Below, piece after piece: positions 23,649 to 30,930 of a stretch of DNA of 64,000 nt. Source of the stretch: Streptomyces sp. CB01201 (GTDB lineage Bacteria; Actinomycetota; Actinomycetes; Streptomycetales; Streptomycetaceae); contig NZ_NNBJ01000011.1 of the NCBI RefSeq assembly GCF_002803085.1, forward strand, positions 275,161-339,160, in the 5' to 3' direction. Position numbers and translations under genes: made by a program. Under the pieces are notes generated by a model. The model searched no databases. It was given only the letters and a program-made list of their open reading frames with translations, and was not told the origin of the DNA. How positions within the stretch are numbered: position 1 is the stretch's first letter; each line of letters begins with the position of its first letter.

Positions 23649-24119
23649 GTGGAGTTTGCTGACGAGGCGCGTCCGCGGCGGGCTCACCTGCTGCGCATGG
23701 CCCAGTCGCGTGACGACCGGTTCCGTGACTACTTGCTGGCGTATGCGGATGGGACGCCCGATCCGCCGCCGATGGGGCATCACGGGATTGAGACGCGGGG
23801 TTGCCCGGAGTGCCGGGGCACGATGTGGCGGCAGCGCAAGGATTTCGTCTGCGCCGGCTGCGGTCACGTCCGGGGAGCCGTCATGGAATGCCCGCACTGC
23901 CACATCGACATGAAGCCGCCGGCGCCCGGCTGGGTTGACCGGCACTGGTGTCCTCAGTGTCGCCGTACTGCGGCGTCCACGGATACGGCGGAAGACATTG
24001 AGGCCCGGGAGCGGCAGAAGCAGGAGGCGATCGCCCTGCTGGATGCGGTCATCGAGGAACGGCGCCGCGAGGACAAGGTCATCAGTGACCTGGAACAGGA
24101 CATCTCAGACGCTGAATGA
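23649..24119 (+). CDS. Zinc-ribbon protein, 156 aa
   Basis: GTG 23649 with AGGAG 6 bases upstream. Cys pairs C-P-E-C, C-A-G-C-G, C-P-H-C and C-P-Q-C-R between residues 50 and 110 form probably two zinc ribbons, followed by an acidic coiled-coil tail. DNA/RNA-binding or protein-binding adaptor are both possible. The upstream 121 bases (23528-23648) hold no convincing gene. Confidence 0.7.
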   Translation: MEFADEARPRRAHLLRMAQSRDDRFRDYLLAYADGTPDPPPMGHHGIETRGCPECRGTMWRQRKDFVCAGCGHVRGAVMECPHCHIDMKPPAPGWVDRHWCPQCRRTAASTDTAEDIEARERQKQEAIALLDAVIEERRREDKVISDLEQDISDAE

Positions 24120-24131
24120 GGGAAGGTCACC

Positions 24132-24263
24132 ATGGGCGGAATACAGACCAAGGGCTGCGGCAAGTGCGGCGGCACCATGTACAAGACCTACGAGACCGAC
24201 CAGAACGGCAACACCACTAGTGAGAGTCAGTGGATCTGCCAGGGTTGCGGGAACATGGAGTAG
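24132..24263 (+). CDS. Tiny zinc-ribbon protein, 43 aa
   Basis: Found by hand: ATG 24132 to TAG 24261-24263, GGAAGG RBS. Two Cys pairs, C-G-K-C-G and C-Q-G-C-G, 24 residues apart. Last gene of the plus-strand islet, followed by a strong hairpin. Confidence 0.65.
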   Translation: MGGIQTKGCGKCGGTMYKTYETDQNGNTTSESQWICQGCGNME

Positions 24264-24281
24264 CCCCCCCAAACGCACGTC

Positions 24282-24315
24282 AGCGCCCCCGGCCGTGATG
24301 GTCGGGGGCGCTTCG
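24282..24315. terminator. Bidirectional terminator between convergent genes
   Basis: AGCGCCCCCGGCC (24282-24294) pairs with GGTCGGGGGCGCT (24300-24312) with one mismatch; TTCGT follows. It lies between the end of the plus islet and the end of the minus early operon. Confidence 0.75.
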
Positions 24316-24936
24316 TCATGCCGCGTTCCGCTCGGCCAGCGGCAGCTCGAAGAGGTCGCCGTGCCCGTATTGGATGCCGCAGCCGCTGCATTGCCGTCCT
24401 GGGGTGTCGAGGGTGACGCGGAGGACGGTGCCGCAGGGGCAGGCGACGGGGATGCGGCGGGGCCGGGGTTCGCCGCCGAGGATGGCGTCGCATTCGGAGC
24501 GGAGCCGGCGTATGTCCTGCGCGTATTCGTAGACGGCGGGGTGCTGGTCGCAGAACCATCCGGTGTTGGCGAGCAGGAAGGCGACGGCGCCGTCGATGGT
24601 CTGCTCGATGCTGCCGCGGAACGGTGGGGGCGACCAGCCGAGGAGTTCGCGGGCGTCTCGTTCCCAGCTGGTGACGACGCCTTCGATGCCGCCGCGGGCC
24701 CGCAGGTCGAGGACGCGCTCGTTGACGGGCAGGGGTGCGGTGCGGGAGCCGGTGCGGCCGTCGCTGCCGCGCCGTGCCGGTGCGAGGGCGCCGGCCAGGG
24801 CCCGGTACAGGCTGGGGAGTTGGGCCAGGTTGTCGTCGAGGCGTTCCTGGCATCCGGCGTGGACGCGGGGCGCGGACGGGCGGCGGCAGATCTCGCAGGG
24901 CCAGGAAGCGGGGGTCTCGTTCACGGCGGGCTCCAT
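24316..24936 (-). CDS. Hypothetical zinc-binding phage protein
   Basis: About 206 residues from ATG 24936 (GTG 24924 with GGAG upstream is an alternative). N-terminal C-E-I-C-R-R-P and C-terminal C-P-C-G ... C-S-G-C-G-I-Q-Y-G-H ribbons flank a helical middle. Similar two-ribbon proteins are common in actinophage early regions. Last gene of the leftward early operon. Confidence 0.65.
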   Translation of the reverse strand: MEPAVNETPASWPCEICRRPSAPRVHAGCQERLDDNLAQLPSLYRALAGALAPARRGSDGRTGSRTAPLPVNERVLDLRARGGIEGVVTSWERDARELLGWSPPPFRGSIEQTIDGAVAFLLANTGWFCDQHPAVYEYAQDIRRLRSECDAILGGEPRPRRIPVACPCGTVLRVTLDTPGRQCSGCGIQYGHGDLFELPLAERNAA

Positions 24937-24947
24937 GGTGCGGTGGG

Positions 24948-25148
24948 TCAGGGGCTGAGCGGCTCGGGCAGGTTCAGGTCGGTGGTCGTGTCGGGCCTGT
25001 CGCGGTAGGCGGGCTGGCGGGTGGCGGGCCAGGGTGCGCCGTGTGCGCCGAGCCCGGAGAGGTAGCCGGGGCAGTCGACGTGGGCCTCCTCGGCCGGGGC
25101 GTGGAGGTCGAGGAAGGCTTGTTCGTCGGGGTCGAGGGGCTGGGTCAC
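24948..25148 (-). CDS. Small hypothetical protein, 66 aa
   Basis: GTG 25148 overlaps the stop of the zinc-ribbon gene (GTGA). Acidic N-terminus (L-D-P-D-E-Q-A-F-L-D-L-H), one Cys, Pro-rich end. Coupling supports it being real; no family recognised. Confidence 0.5.
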   Translation of the reverse strand: MTQPLDPDEQAFLDLHAPAEEAHVDCPGYLSGLGAHGAPWPATRQPAYRDRPDTTTDLNLPEPLSP

Positions 25149-25438
25149 GCCGCGGCCTGGTCGGCATCGCGGCTCTTGGCCCAGACGGAACTGTCGCCGG
25201 GGTTCTGCCACATCTGGCCCCACGGTTTGGTGACGGCGACGAGGCCGATGGTGGCGGGGTCGACGCATTGCCGGTCGATGCCGAAGCGGCCTTGCCTGTG
25301 GCGGTCGGCGGCGCTGTCGCAAGAGAAGGTCCGGCAGCAGGCCGGGCAGTGGGAGCGGCTGGGGCCGGTCCACCACTGGCCGCACTGGGGGTGCCGTATG
25401 GCCGTGTACGGGAGTTGGGGTTCTTGGGTGTCGCTCAT
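25145..25438 (-). CDS. FDXHR-type zinc-ribbon protein
   Basis: 97 residues. H-P-Q-C-G-Q-W-W-T-G and H-C-P-A-C-C-R-T-F-S with D-R-H-R match the zinc-ribbon family with an F-D-x-H-R signature found in Streptomyces mobile elements. Remainder describes a W-G-Q-M-W loop. Role unknown. Confidence 0.65.
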   Translation of the reverse strand: MSDTQEPQLPYTAIRHPQCGQWWTGPSRSHCPACCRTFSCDSAADRHRQGRFGIDRQCVDPATIGLVAVTKPWGQMWQNPGDSSVWAKSRDADQAAA

Positions 25439-25526
25439 TTCTGCCTCGATTCGCTTGCCGGTGCCGTGTCAGACGGCTCGGTGGGGGTGGGTTGGGGTGA
25501 TGTGCCGGAGATGGGGGTTGAAGCGC

Positions 25527-25880
25527 TCAGGGAGTTAACTCGCGGGTAACTGGCGGCGGTTGAGTCGCAGCCCGCCGCTCGGCCTGCCGCCTGGCATTCG
25601 CGGCCTTGCACGCCGGACAGGCGATCTCGCCCCGCCGCCAGTGCCTCAGGTAGGCGGCCCGATCACCACAGTCCGCGTACCGGCCGATCAACCCCTCGGC
25701 CGTCGCCAGGTGCACGGCGTTGGTGATGTTGGCCGCGTCCAGGGCGTGGACGATGCACCGTTCCCGGTAGTCGATCGTCGACACGGCCAGCGATAGGTGG
25801 CGGGCGATCTGCGGCCCCGACAGGCCCTGCGCGCGCAGCCACAGCACCTCCCGCTGCTGCGCCGTGAGTTGCCGCCTCAC
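25527..25880 (-). CDS. LuxR-type HTH protein with C-terminal Cys motif
   Basis: 117 residues. Residues 4-60 are a LuxR/GerE helix-turn-helix (L-T-A-Q-Q-R-E-V-L-W-L-R-A-Q-G-L-S). The C-terminus C-G-D-R-A-A-Y-L-R-H-W-R-R-G-E with C-P-A-C-K is a short basic motif widespread in actinophage proteins. Probable early transcription regulator. GTG 25880 overlaps the previous stop. Confidence 0.7.
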   Translation of the reverse strand: MRRQLTAQQREVLWLRAQGLSGPQIARHLSLAVSTIDYRERCIVHALDAANITNAVHLATAEGLIGRYADCGDRAAYLRHWRRGEIACPACKAANARRQAERRAATQPPPVTRELTP

Positions 25881-26068
25881 GTCCGCCTCCCGGTGCGTGG
25901 CCCGGTGATGATCCGTCCGGCCGGGTCGAGGTGCCCGTCGGCGGTCGCGAGGAGCCGCACCGCGCGGGCCAGGACGTCGGCCGGGGACTCGTAGCGGTAG
26001 CAGCGGCGCAGGATCTCCGCCGTCGACCCGTGCAGCGTCGGGTGCAGCGGGCGCGGGGCGGCGCTCAC
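25877..26068 (-). CDS. Small hypothetical protein, 63 aa
   Basis: GTG 26068 to stop 25877, GTGA overlaps on both sides. Sequence has I-L-R-R-C-Y-R-Y-E-S-P-A-D-V-L-A-R-A-V helices. Translationally coupled in the early operon. Confidence 0.5.
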   Translation of the reverse strand: MSAAPRPLHPTLHGSTAEILRRCYRYESPADVLARAVRLLATADGHLDPAGRIITGPRTGRRT

Positions 26069-26568
26069 CGCCCGGCCTCCTCGGGCTGCTGTGCCTCGTC
26101 GGCCATGCGGCTCATGTCGTTGGCGACTGCGGCGTAGGCGGCGCTGAAGACGGGGTGAATGGAGTCTTGGGCGTATCGCCGGTACCGGGCCTCCAGTTCC
26201 CGCAGCACGGCGGCCCGGTCGACGGGCGCGAGGTGCAACTCCCCGGCCCGTTCCTGGATGGCGTCCCACGGTGCCCCGGTGCCGAGGCCGAGCGCCTGCG
26301 ACAGGGCCAGGCGGCGGGCCTCGGCCTCGGCGACGGCGGCAGGCCACTTCGTCGCGCACCACGGGTGGTGGTAGATCCCGGCGCCCATGTGCACCTCCGC
26401 CTCGCAGTCGCAGGCGGCCCGGTCGACGGGCGCGGGCAGGACGGCCATCACGGCGTCGGCGTGGTCGCCGTATTCGTCGGGCTCCATCCCGTCGTCGTCG
26501 AACTCGAAGCCATTGGCCTCGCAGATCGCGCGGCGGATCCGGTCGCGCAGGGTGGGCTGGTCGGTCAT
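26065..26568 (-). CDS. Hypothetical phage protein, 167 aa
   Basis: N-terminus L-R-D-R-I-R-R-A-I-C-E-A-N-G-F is a pattern seen in several Streptomyces phage and mobile-element proteins. A C-D-C-E ... H-H-P-W-C cluster around residue 55-75 could bind zinc. Two repeated L-A-P-V-D-R-A-A blocks (residues about 45 and 115). Function unknown. Confidence 0.65.
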   Translation of the reverse strand: MTDQPTLRDRIRRAICEANGFEFDDDGMEPDEYGDHADAVMAVLPAPVDRAACDCEAEVHMGAGIYHHPWCATKWPAAVAEAEARRLALSQALGLGTGAPWDAIQERAGELHLAPVDRAAVLRELEARYRRYAQDSIHPVFSAAYAAVANDMSRMADEAQQPEEAGR

Positions 26569-26723
26569 CGGGCCCGCTCCTCGTCGTCGGCGTCGCCGGG
26601 GGTGACGCAGTGGGCGAGGTCGCCGCGCTGGACGTGGCCAACGGGCTTGATGCAGCCGGAGCCTGGAGCTTCGTCTTCACCGAACGGGCAGACGCCGTCC
26701 GCGTAGGGGTCGAAGTCGGTCAT
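26565..26723 (-). CDS. Small Cys-containing protein, 52 aa
   Basis: ATG 26723 with GGAGGAA RBS; overlaps next start by 4 bases. Acidic; three Cys residues and one His (C-P-F-G, C-I-K-P, H-C-V). Possibly zinc binding. Unknown. Confidence 0.5.
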   Translation of the reverse strand: MTDFDPYADGVCPFGEDEAPGSGCIKPVGHVQRGDLAHCVTPGDADDEERAR

Positions 26724-26754
26724 GGGGTTCCTCCGGGTCGGGTGGTCGGGACGG

Positions 26755-26922
26755 TCAGGCGGGGCGGTGGGTGCGGTGTTCGGGGCAGATGGTGCCGCCG
26801 TTCGGGTCGTCCCAGCCGAGCTCCACGCGGGCGCTGTCGGCGGCCTCGCGGGTCTCGTAGCGGCCGTCCATGACGCCGAAGCAGACGTCGCACTGGACTT
26901 CGTAGGTGGCTGTGATCGGCAT
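26755..26922 (-). CDS. Small zinc-ribbon-like protein, 55 aa
   Basis: Found by hand: ATG 26922 to stop 26755, GAGGAGAAA RBS. V-Q-C-D-V-C-F-G-V and I-C-P-E-H-R-T-H give a Cys-Cys/Cys-His pair. Similar short proteins are frequent in actinophages. Confidence 0.55.
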   Translation of the reverse strand: MPITATYEVQCDVCFGVMDGRYETREAADSARVELGWDDPNGGTICPEHRTHRPA

Positions 26923-26949
26923 CGGGTTTCTCCTCGGTGTGGTGGCAGG

Positions 26950-27135
26950 TCAGGGGGCTGGCGGGCGGCCACGGCGGTCTCGCATGCGGCCTTTGATCTG
27001 GTTGTCGGTCGGCGGTGTCCACGGATGCCAGCCAGCGGCTTCGGTCCACTGGCGGCCGTGTCCGCGCTGGGCAATGCCGCACCAGTGGCAGCCGTGCGGC
27101 TCCCGGGCGGACCGGCCCTCGCGGCGGCCGGTCAC
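26950..27135 (-). CDS. Conserved actinophage protein, 61 aa
   Basis: GTG 27135 overlaps the preceding stop (GTGA). H-G-C-H-W-C-G-I-A-Q-R-G-H and W-T-E-A-A-G-W-H-P-W-T-P-P with I-K-G-R-M form a pattern I recognise from short Streptomyces phage proteins. Function unknown. Confidence 0.6.
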   Translation of the reverse strand: MTGRREGRSAREPHGCHWCGIAQRGHGRQWTEAAGWHPWTPPTDNQIKGRMRDRRGRPPAP

Positions 27136-27398
27136 GGCTCGACACTTCCGTCGATCGCGATCTGCCCGGACATCTGCGGCTCGGCGGGAAGTAGTTCGTC
27201 GAGCAGGGCCTGGTGGGCGGCGTCGCGTTCCCGGCAGACGAAGCGGGCGTCGGACAGCACGTACCAGTCCATGCCGCGTGCTACGGCCATGGCTTCGGGC
27301 AGGTCGGCGAGGTGCATCACGCAGTCGTCCTCGTTGGTCAGCGTGTCGCCGCAGGCGTCGCAGGTGACGGACAGGCAGGCGTGGGACTTGATCGGCAC
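27132..27398 (-). CDS. Conserved hypothetical protein, 88 aa
   Basis: C-D-A-C-G-D pair near residue 13 and a single Cys later; M-D-W-Y-V-L-S-D-A-R-F-V-C resembles short proteins in several Streptomyces mobile elements. RBS GAAGGAG before ATG 27398. Confidence 0.6.
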   Translation of the reverse strand: MPIKSHACLSVTCDACGDTLTNEDDCVMHLADLPEAMAVARGMDWYVLSDARFVCRERDAAHQALLDELLPAEPQMSGQIAIDGSVEP

Positions 27399-27450
27399 AG
27401 TGGGTCTCCTTCAGGGGCGGCCACGGCGGTCGTCGTGGCACGGCAGGCGG

Positions 27451-28155
27451 TCAGGCGGCGGTGTCGCGGGTCCAGTTGCCGAATCGTTCGGGCACTGTGA
27501 GGCCCAGGGCCTGGTACTCCTCGGCGCAGTAGCGGTTGAACTCGTCGCGGTGGGCTTCGATGAGTCGGCCAACGGCGATCTCCCCGGCGTGGACGCGTAG
27601 TTCCTTCGGGGTTGCGCCGGCCGCTGCGGCGATCTCTGCGTCGCGTCGTCGCCAGTCCTGTTTGCGCACTGATTCGGCGTGGGCTTCGGCCCTCAGTCGG
27701 CGGCATTCCTCAACCCGAATCTTGATCATGTTGCGGTAGCCGGTGGTGCGCTTGCGCCAGTCGTGGGCTTCCAGGCTGCTGTCGCCCTTGCGTGCCGACA
27801 TGCGGGTCTCGATGTCGGCGGCGAGTTCGCCGAGCTGCCGCTTCCAACGGCGCTGGTTGAGTGGATGCCTCAGGGCCCCGCGCTCGGCACGGTCGCCGTC
27901 GCTGCGGACGTCGTTGGCGACGATCTCTCGGAAGTCGATGTCTGGCAGGGAGGCCAGGCGCTCGACGGTGGCGCGGTCGGCTTCTGCCGCCGTGATGGGT
28001 TCTTCCATGGCGCTCTTGGTGAGGTGCCACCAGGTGCAGACGCACTCGTAGGGCGTGAGCTGGAGGTTGGCGCGAAGGTCGACGCGCCGGCTGGAGTTGA
28101 CGGCGGCGGCTCGGGTGGCGAAGCGGGACTTGGTCGGGGTTGGGCAGGCGGTCAT
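27451..28155 (-). CDS. Hypothetical phage protein, 234 aa
   Basis: 234 residues, strongly basic and helical with many Arg/Ala/Glu stretches (R-K-R-T-T-G-Y-R-N-M-I-K-I-R and W-R-R-R-D-A-E-I-A-A-A). C-terminus contains Y-C-A-E-E-Y. GAAAGGAG RBS. Could be a DNA-binding accessory protein; no domain recognised. Confidence 0.6.
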   Translation of the reverse strand: MTACPTPTKSRFATRAAAVNSSRRVDLRANLQLTPYECVCTWWHLTKSAMEEPITAAEADRATVERLASLPDIDFREIVANDVRSDGDRAERGALRHPLNQRRWKRQLGELAADIETRMSARKGDSSLEAHDWRKRTTGYRNMIKIRVEECRRLRAEAHAESVRKQDWRRRDAEIAAAAGATPKELRVHAGEIAVGRLIEAHRDEFNRYCAEEYQALGLTVPERFGNWTRDTAA

Positions 28156-28182
28156 CGGCAGTGCTCCTTTCGGCGGGTGGGG

Positions 28183-28371
28183 TCAGGCGGCGTCGGCGAG
28201 GCGGAGGTGGGGTTCGCCGAGGGCGGCGGCCAGCTCGGCGTAGTGGGCGGCTTGTTCGGCCGCCGTCCAGCGGGGCGGCTGAAGGGCCTTGCGCCGGGGC
28301 TGTGCGGGCCGTGAGGCGCCGAACGTGCCGTCGGGGACCCCTTCGGCCATGAGGCGCTCCAGCGGCGTCAC
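28183..28371 (-). CDS. Small hypothetical protein, 62 aa
   Basis: GTG 28371 overlaps the stop of the next gene (GTGA). V-T-P-L-E-R-L-M-A-E-G-V-P-D-G-T-F start is common in actinophage proteins, followed by a basic linker and A-H-Y-A-E-L helix. Confidence 0.55.
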   Translation of the reverse strand: MTPLERLMAEGVPDGTFGASRPAQPRRKALQPPRWTAAEQAAHYAELAAALGEPHLRLADAA

Positions 28372-28598
28372 GAGGCGCCTCCTGCGGCCTGGACGCTCCA
28401 ACGGCCCTTCCGGTGCCGGGTGATGGAGTCGCCGAACCGGGCCACCAGACGGTTCTCGCCGGTTCCGATCCGGAGACCGGTAACGACCGTCTTGCCGCCG
28501 ACGTACTCCCAGTAGCCCTTGGCGTAGACCCCGTCGCAGTCGATGGCGTCATCGATCTCGTTGAGGTTGTCGCGGGTGAGCTGCCAGGTCTGGCTCAT
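28368..28598 (-). CDS. Small hypothetical protein, 76 aa
   Basis: ATG 28598 to stop 28368. Beta-rich (G-G-K-T-V-V-T-G-L-R-I-G and A-R-F-G-D-S-I), one Cys. ATGA overlap with the upstream Cys-rich gene. Confidence 0.55.
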   Translation of the reverse strand: MSQTWQLTRDNLNEIDDAIDCDGVYAKGYWEYVGGKTVVTGLRIGTGENRLVARFGDSITRHRKGRWSVQAAGGAS

Positions 28599-28900
28599 GC
28601 CGCCACCTGCTCGGCTTCGGTGTACCGGCGAGCGTGGACCGTGGCCCGCTCGCGGCCGTCCTCGTGGCACGGAACGGTCGGCTCGACCTGGCAGGCCGGG
28701 CAGCACGCGGTCAGCTGGGCCCAGGCTGAGCGGCGGGCGGGGTGGACGTCGGCGGTCAGGCGGCGGCCGGTACCGCGGACGATGCACGGCGTGTGCGGGG
28801 CGGCCTGGCAGTGCGGGCAGGCCACGGACCGGGCGGGCGCCTGGGCGGCGCGCAGAATGTGGCGGATCGAATCGGGCATCGGGGCTTGGGAGTGCTTCAC
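28595..28900 (-). CDS. Cysteine-rich double zinc-finger protein
   Basis: 101 residues. Two similar modules, C-P-H-C-Q-A-A-P-H-T-P-C and C-P-A-C-Q-V-E-P-T-V-P-C, each followed by a H-x3-R helix. This doublet is known from mycobacteriophage and Streptomyces phage early proteins. Single-strand DNA or RNA binding is possible. Confidence 0.65.
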   Translation of the reverse strand: MKHSQAPMPDSIRHILRAAQAPARSVACPHCQAAPHTPCIVRGTGRRLTADVHPARRSAWAQLTACCPACQVEPTVPCHEDGRERATVHARRYTEAEQVAA

Positions 28901-29229
28901 GGGTTCCTCCTCAGGTCGGTGCAGGGCTTGCAGGGGCAGGTCTGGCCGGGGTCGGCGTCGAGCCGGTCGCGGTGCTCGGTGGCGACCACGTGTGCGCGGT
29001 ACGCCTCCAGGGCCCGGGTCCAGGCGCCGGGTGGCTGCGGGGGCGGCGGGTCCGGTGGCCGGGAGCCGGTGGGCCAGGCGCCGGCCCGGTAGCCGGGTGG
29101 CTGCGGCGGAGGCACGGTCGGGGGCTTCTCGCGGCGGGCCCGGCCATCGGCGATCTGCTGGCGTAGGAACGCCGTCAGGTCGCCCTGGGCGCGCATCTCC
29201 CGGATGTCGTCGCGTTCGATGTCACTCAC
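28897..29229 (-). CDS. Proline-rich hypothetical protein, 110 aa
   Basis: GTG 29229. Acidic N-terminal helix, Pro-rich middle (P-P-Q-P-P-G repeated), and a C-terminal C-P-C-K-P-C-T-D-L cluster that may bind zinc. Overlaps neighbours by 4-8 bases. Confidence 0.6.
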   Translation of the reverse strand: MSDIERDDIREMRAQGDLTAFLRQQIADGRARREKPPTVPPPQPPGYRAGAWPTGSRPPDPPPPQPPGAWTRALEAYRAHVVATEHRDRLDADPGQTCPCKPCTDLRRNP

Positions 29230-29935
29230 CGGACGTCTCCCGCTCCTGGAGCTCTTGGAGCTTGACCATCGACGCGGCGCGGCGGCGCTCGATCTCCGCC
29301 GGAGACTCCAGCTGCGCGGGACCGCCGTTGGCGACCCGGGTGCGGGCTGCGTGTGGGGTGCGAAGTTGGCGCGGAGGCCGCTTCTCGTCGAAGCCCCCGA
29401 TCTTGCAGGGGCGTCCGATCGCAGCCTGGCAGGTCGGGCAGCACACCCCGAGGGGGCCGGCTCGGCGCACCTCGGTGACGGGGTTCTCGCTTGATACGTC
29501 CGGTGTTGAACGGCCCACCTGCGCCAGGGCTTTGACGACGTCCGGGTGTGGTCCACCTTCAAGCGCGGGGCATTCGGTGAGCGCGGGGCTGGTGCCGTCG
29601 GCGGTACTGGCGATCTGGCCACGCAGGCGAGCCAGATAGTCGGGGTCTTCGTCGCCGGGCGGTGGGTCGTACACGAAGTTTGCGAGCCGCTCGGCACGGA
29701 TCTTGCGGGCGATGCTGATGACGTCGGGGGTGGTGACGCGGCGGCGCGCTTCGGGTTCGAGGCCAGCCATTTCGACGGCGTAGAACCGGGTGAGGGCTGC
29801 GTCGGCGTCCTTGAAGGCGATGACCGCCGCATTGAGGTCGGAGTGCCAGGCGAGGATGTCGGCGTCGCCAACGATTCGTTGGTCTCGGGCTGCGGCCAGA
29901 CCGAGAAGTCGGCCCGCTTCTTCGTAACTGATCAC
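29222..29935 (-). CDS. Hypothetical protein with zinc motif, 237 aa
   Basis: N-terminus S-Y-E-E-A-G-R-L-L-G-L-A-A is an HTH-like helix pair; residues 25-130 helical (replisome-associated type); C-terminal C-C-P-T-C-Q-A-A-I-G-R-P-C-K module like that of the 28595-28900 protein, then a charged coil. Directly downstream of the replication initiator and coupled to it, so a role in replication is plausible but unproven. Confidence 0.6.
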   Translation of the reverse strand: MISYEEAGRLLGLAAARDQRIVGDADILAWHSDLNAAVIAFKDADAALTRFYAVEMAGLEPEARRRVTTPDVISIARKIRAERLANFVYDPPPGDEDPDYLARLRGQIASTADGTSPALTECPALEGGPHPDVVKALAQVGRSTPDVSSENPVTEVRRAGPLGVCCPTCQAAIGRPCKIGGFDEKRPPRQLRTPHAARTRVANGGPAQLESPAEIERRRAASMVKLQELQERETSGE

Positions 29936-30930
29936 TTGATCTCCTGGTTCTGGGCGTCGGCGAGGGCTTGGAGGCGGCGGCCGGCGTCGACGGCTTGCTG
30001 TACGCGGAGGTCGGAGGTAGCGGGGCGCTGGCCGCCGGGCTGGAGGCGCACGACGTTGTCGGCTACAGCAGCGGGGAGTTGGCCAGGTCCGGCTTGCGGT
30101 GTGGGGATGTCGGGTTCGAGGGATTCCCAGTCGGCCAGCCAGGCGCTGGCGCTGCCGGGCGCCCCGCGGTAGCTGGCGTTGCTGTACGCCATGGCGACCA
30201 TGGGCTCGACGCCGACGCGTTCGACGACTTGGCGGGCTCGTTCGATCTGCGAGGGCTGGAGGTTCCAGCTGACGCCGGTGATGCCGGCCTTGGCGACGGC
30301 GCGCTTGAGGTCACCGAGCGTGTCGTAGGAGCGGATGTCCGGCTCGGGCTCGCGCGCTGCTGCAGCCCTAGTACTTCCGAAGGAAGTACTAGGTACAGGC
30401 GTGGCAGTGGCTTGGGCAGGCGTGACGCCGTCAGCAGGCGTGCGGTGTGACGAGCCCCCCTGACCTGCGGCACTTGGCAAAAAGTGGGGGTCTTTTCGAA
30501 CTCGATTCGTCTTCGGTTCGTCCTCGAAACGAATCGTTTTCGAGGACGAATCCTCTTCGATTCCGGAAGCTTTTCGTGTTGCGCGGCTCTTGGCGGCCCG
30601 GTCGGCAGCAGCGTTCTTGTTGGCCTCGTACTGCGCTTTGGTTACGTTGCGTCCACCTTCGAAGAAGTCGTGGATCACGTAGTCGCCCGGGGTCGGCTGC
30701 GGGCAGCGCGCGCAGTCATGCCCGTGCTCATGCCACAGGCCGGTCTTGACGAGCTTGGCTGCCTGCGGGGCGGTGCCGTACAGCTGGGCGATGACGCCGG
30801 ACACGATGCCCTCGGTGAGGTGCTGCGCGGAGTACGAGCCGCAGCGCAGCCAAAGGCCGAGCGCCGCGTTCCCGGCCCGCATGAACTTCGGGTGGGAGTG
30901 CGCCTTGTCGTCGACCTTGAACCAGGGCAT
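29932..30930 (-). CDS. Replication initiator (phage O/DnaD-like)
   Basis: 332 residues. The N-terminus P-W-F-K-V-D-D-K-A-H-S-H-P-K with G-L-W-L-R-C-G-S matches actinophage replication initiators (winged helix). The middle is a low-complexity linker (about residues 115-190), and a C-terminal helical domain (G-I-T-G-V-S-W-N, A-M-A-Y-S-N-A-S) may contact the host helicase loader. The linker DNA contains large palindromes, as in lambda O where the origin lies inside the initiator gene. Confidence 0.75.
   Translation of the reverse strand: MPWFKVDDKAHSHPKFMRAGNAALGLWLRCGSYSAQHLTEGIVSGVIAQLYGTAPQAAKLVKTGLWHEHGHDCARCPQPTPGDYVIHDFFEGGRNVTKAQYEANKNAAADRAAKSRATRKASGIEEDSSSKTIRFEDEPKTNRVRKDPHFLPSAAGQGGSSHRTPADGVTPAQATATPVPSTSFGSTRAAAAREPEPDIRSYDTLGDLKRAVAKAGITGVSWNLQPSQIERARQVVERVGVEPMVAMAYSNASYRGAPGSASAWLADWESLEPDIPTPQAGPGQLPAAVADNVVRLQPGGQRPATSDLRVQQAVDAGRRLQALADAQNQEIK
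30367..30393. repeat. Perfect inverted repeat in the initiator gene
   Basis: CCTAGTACTTCC (30367-30378), loop GAA, GGAAGTACTAGG (30382-30393): 12-bp perfect arms. Encodes Thr/Ser residues of the linker. Candidate origin element. Confidence 0.8.
30517..30550. repeat. Near-perfect 34-bp palindrome in the initiator gene
   Basis: TTCGTCCTCGAAACGA (30517-30532) faces TCGTTTTCGAGGACGAA (30534-30550), differing by one extra base. The surroundings (30490-30580) are rich in TTCG/ATTCG motifs and AT-richer than neighbouring DNA. Confidence 0.8.

Noticed and set aside
23524-23913. Plus-strand frame overlapping the zinc-ribbon gene
   Set aside because: No RBS, Arg/Ser-rich; the 23649 frame has an RBS and zinc motifs.
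24948-25385. Minus-strand frame extending upstream of 25148
   Set aside because: The upstream part is a Pro/Arg shadow of the zinc-ribbon gene; only the portion after GTG 25148 is kept.
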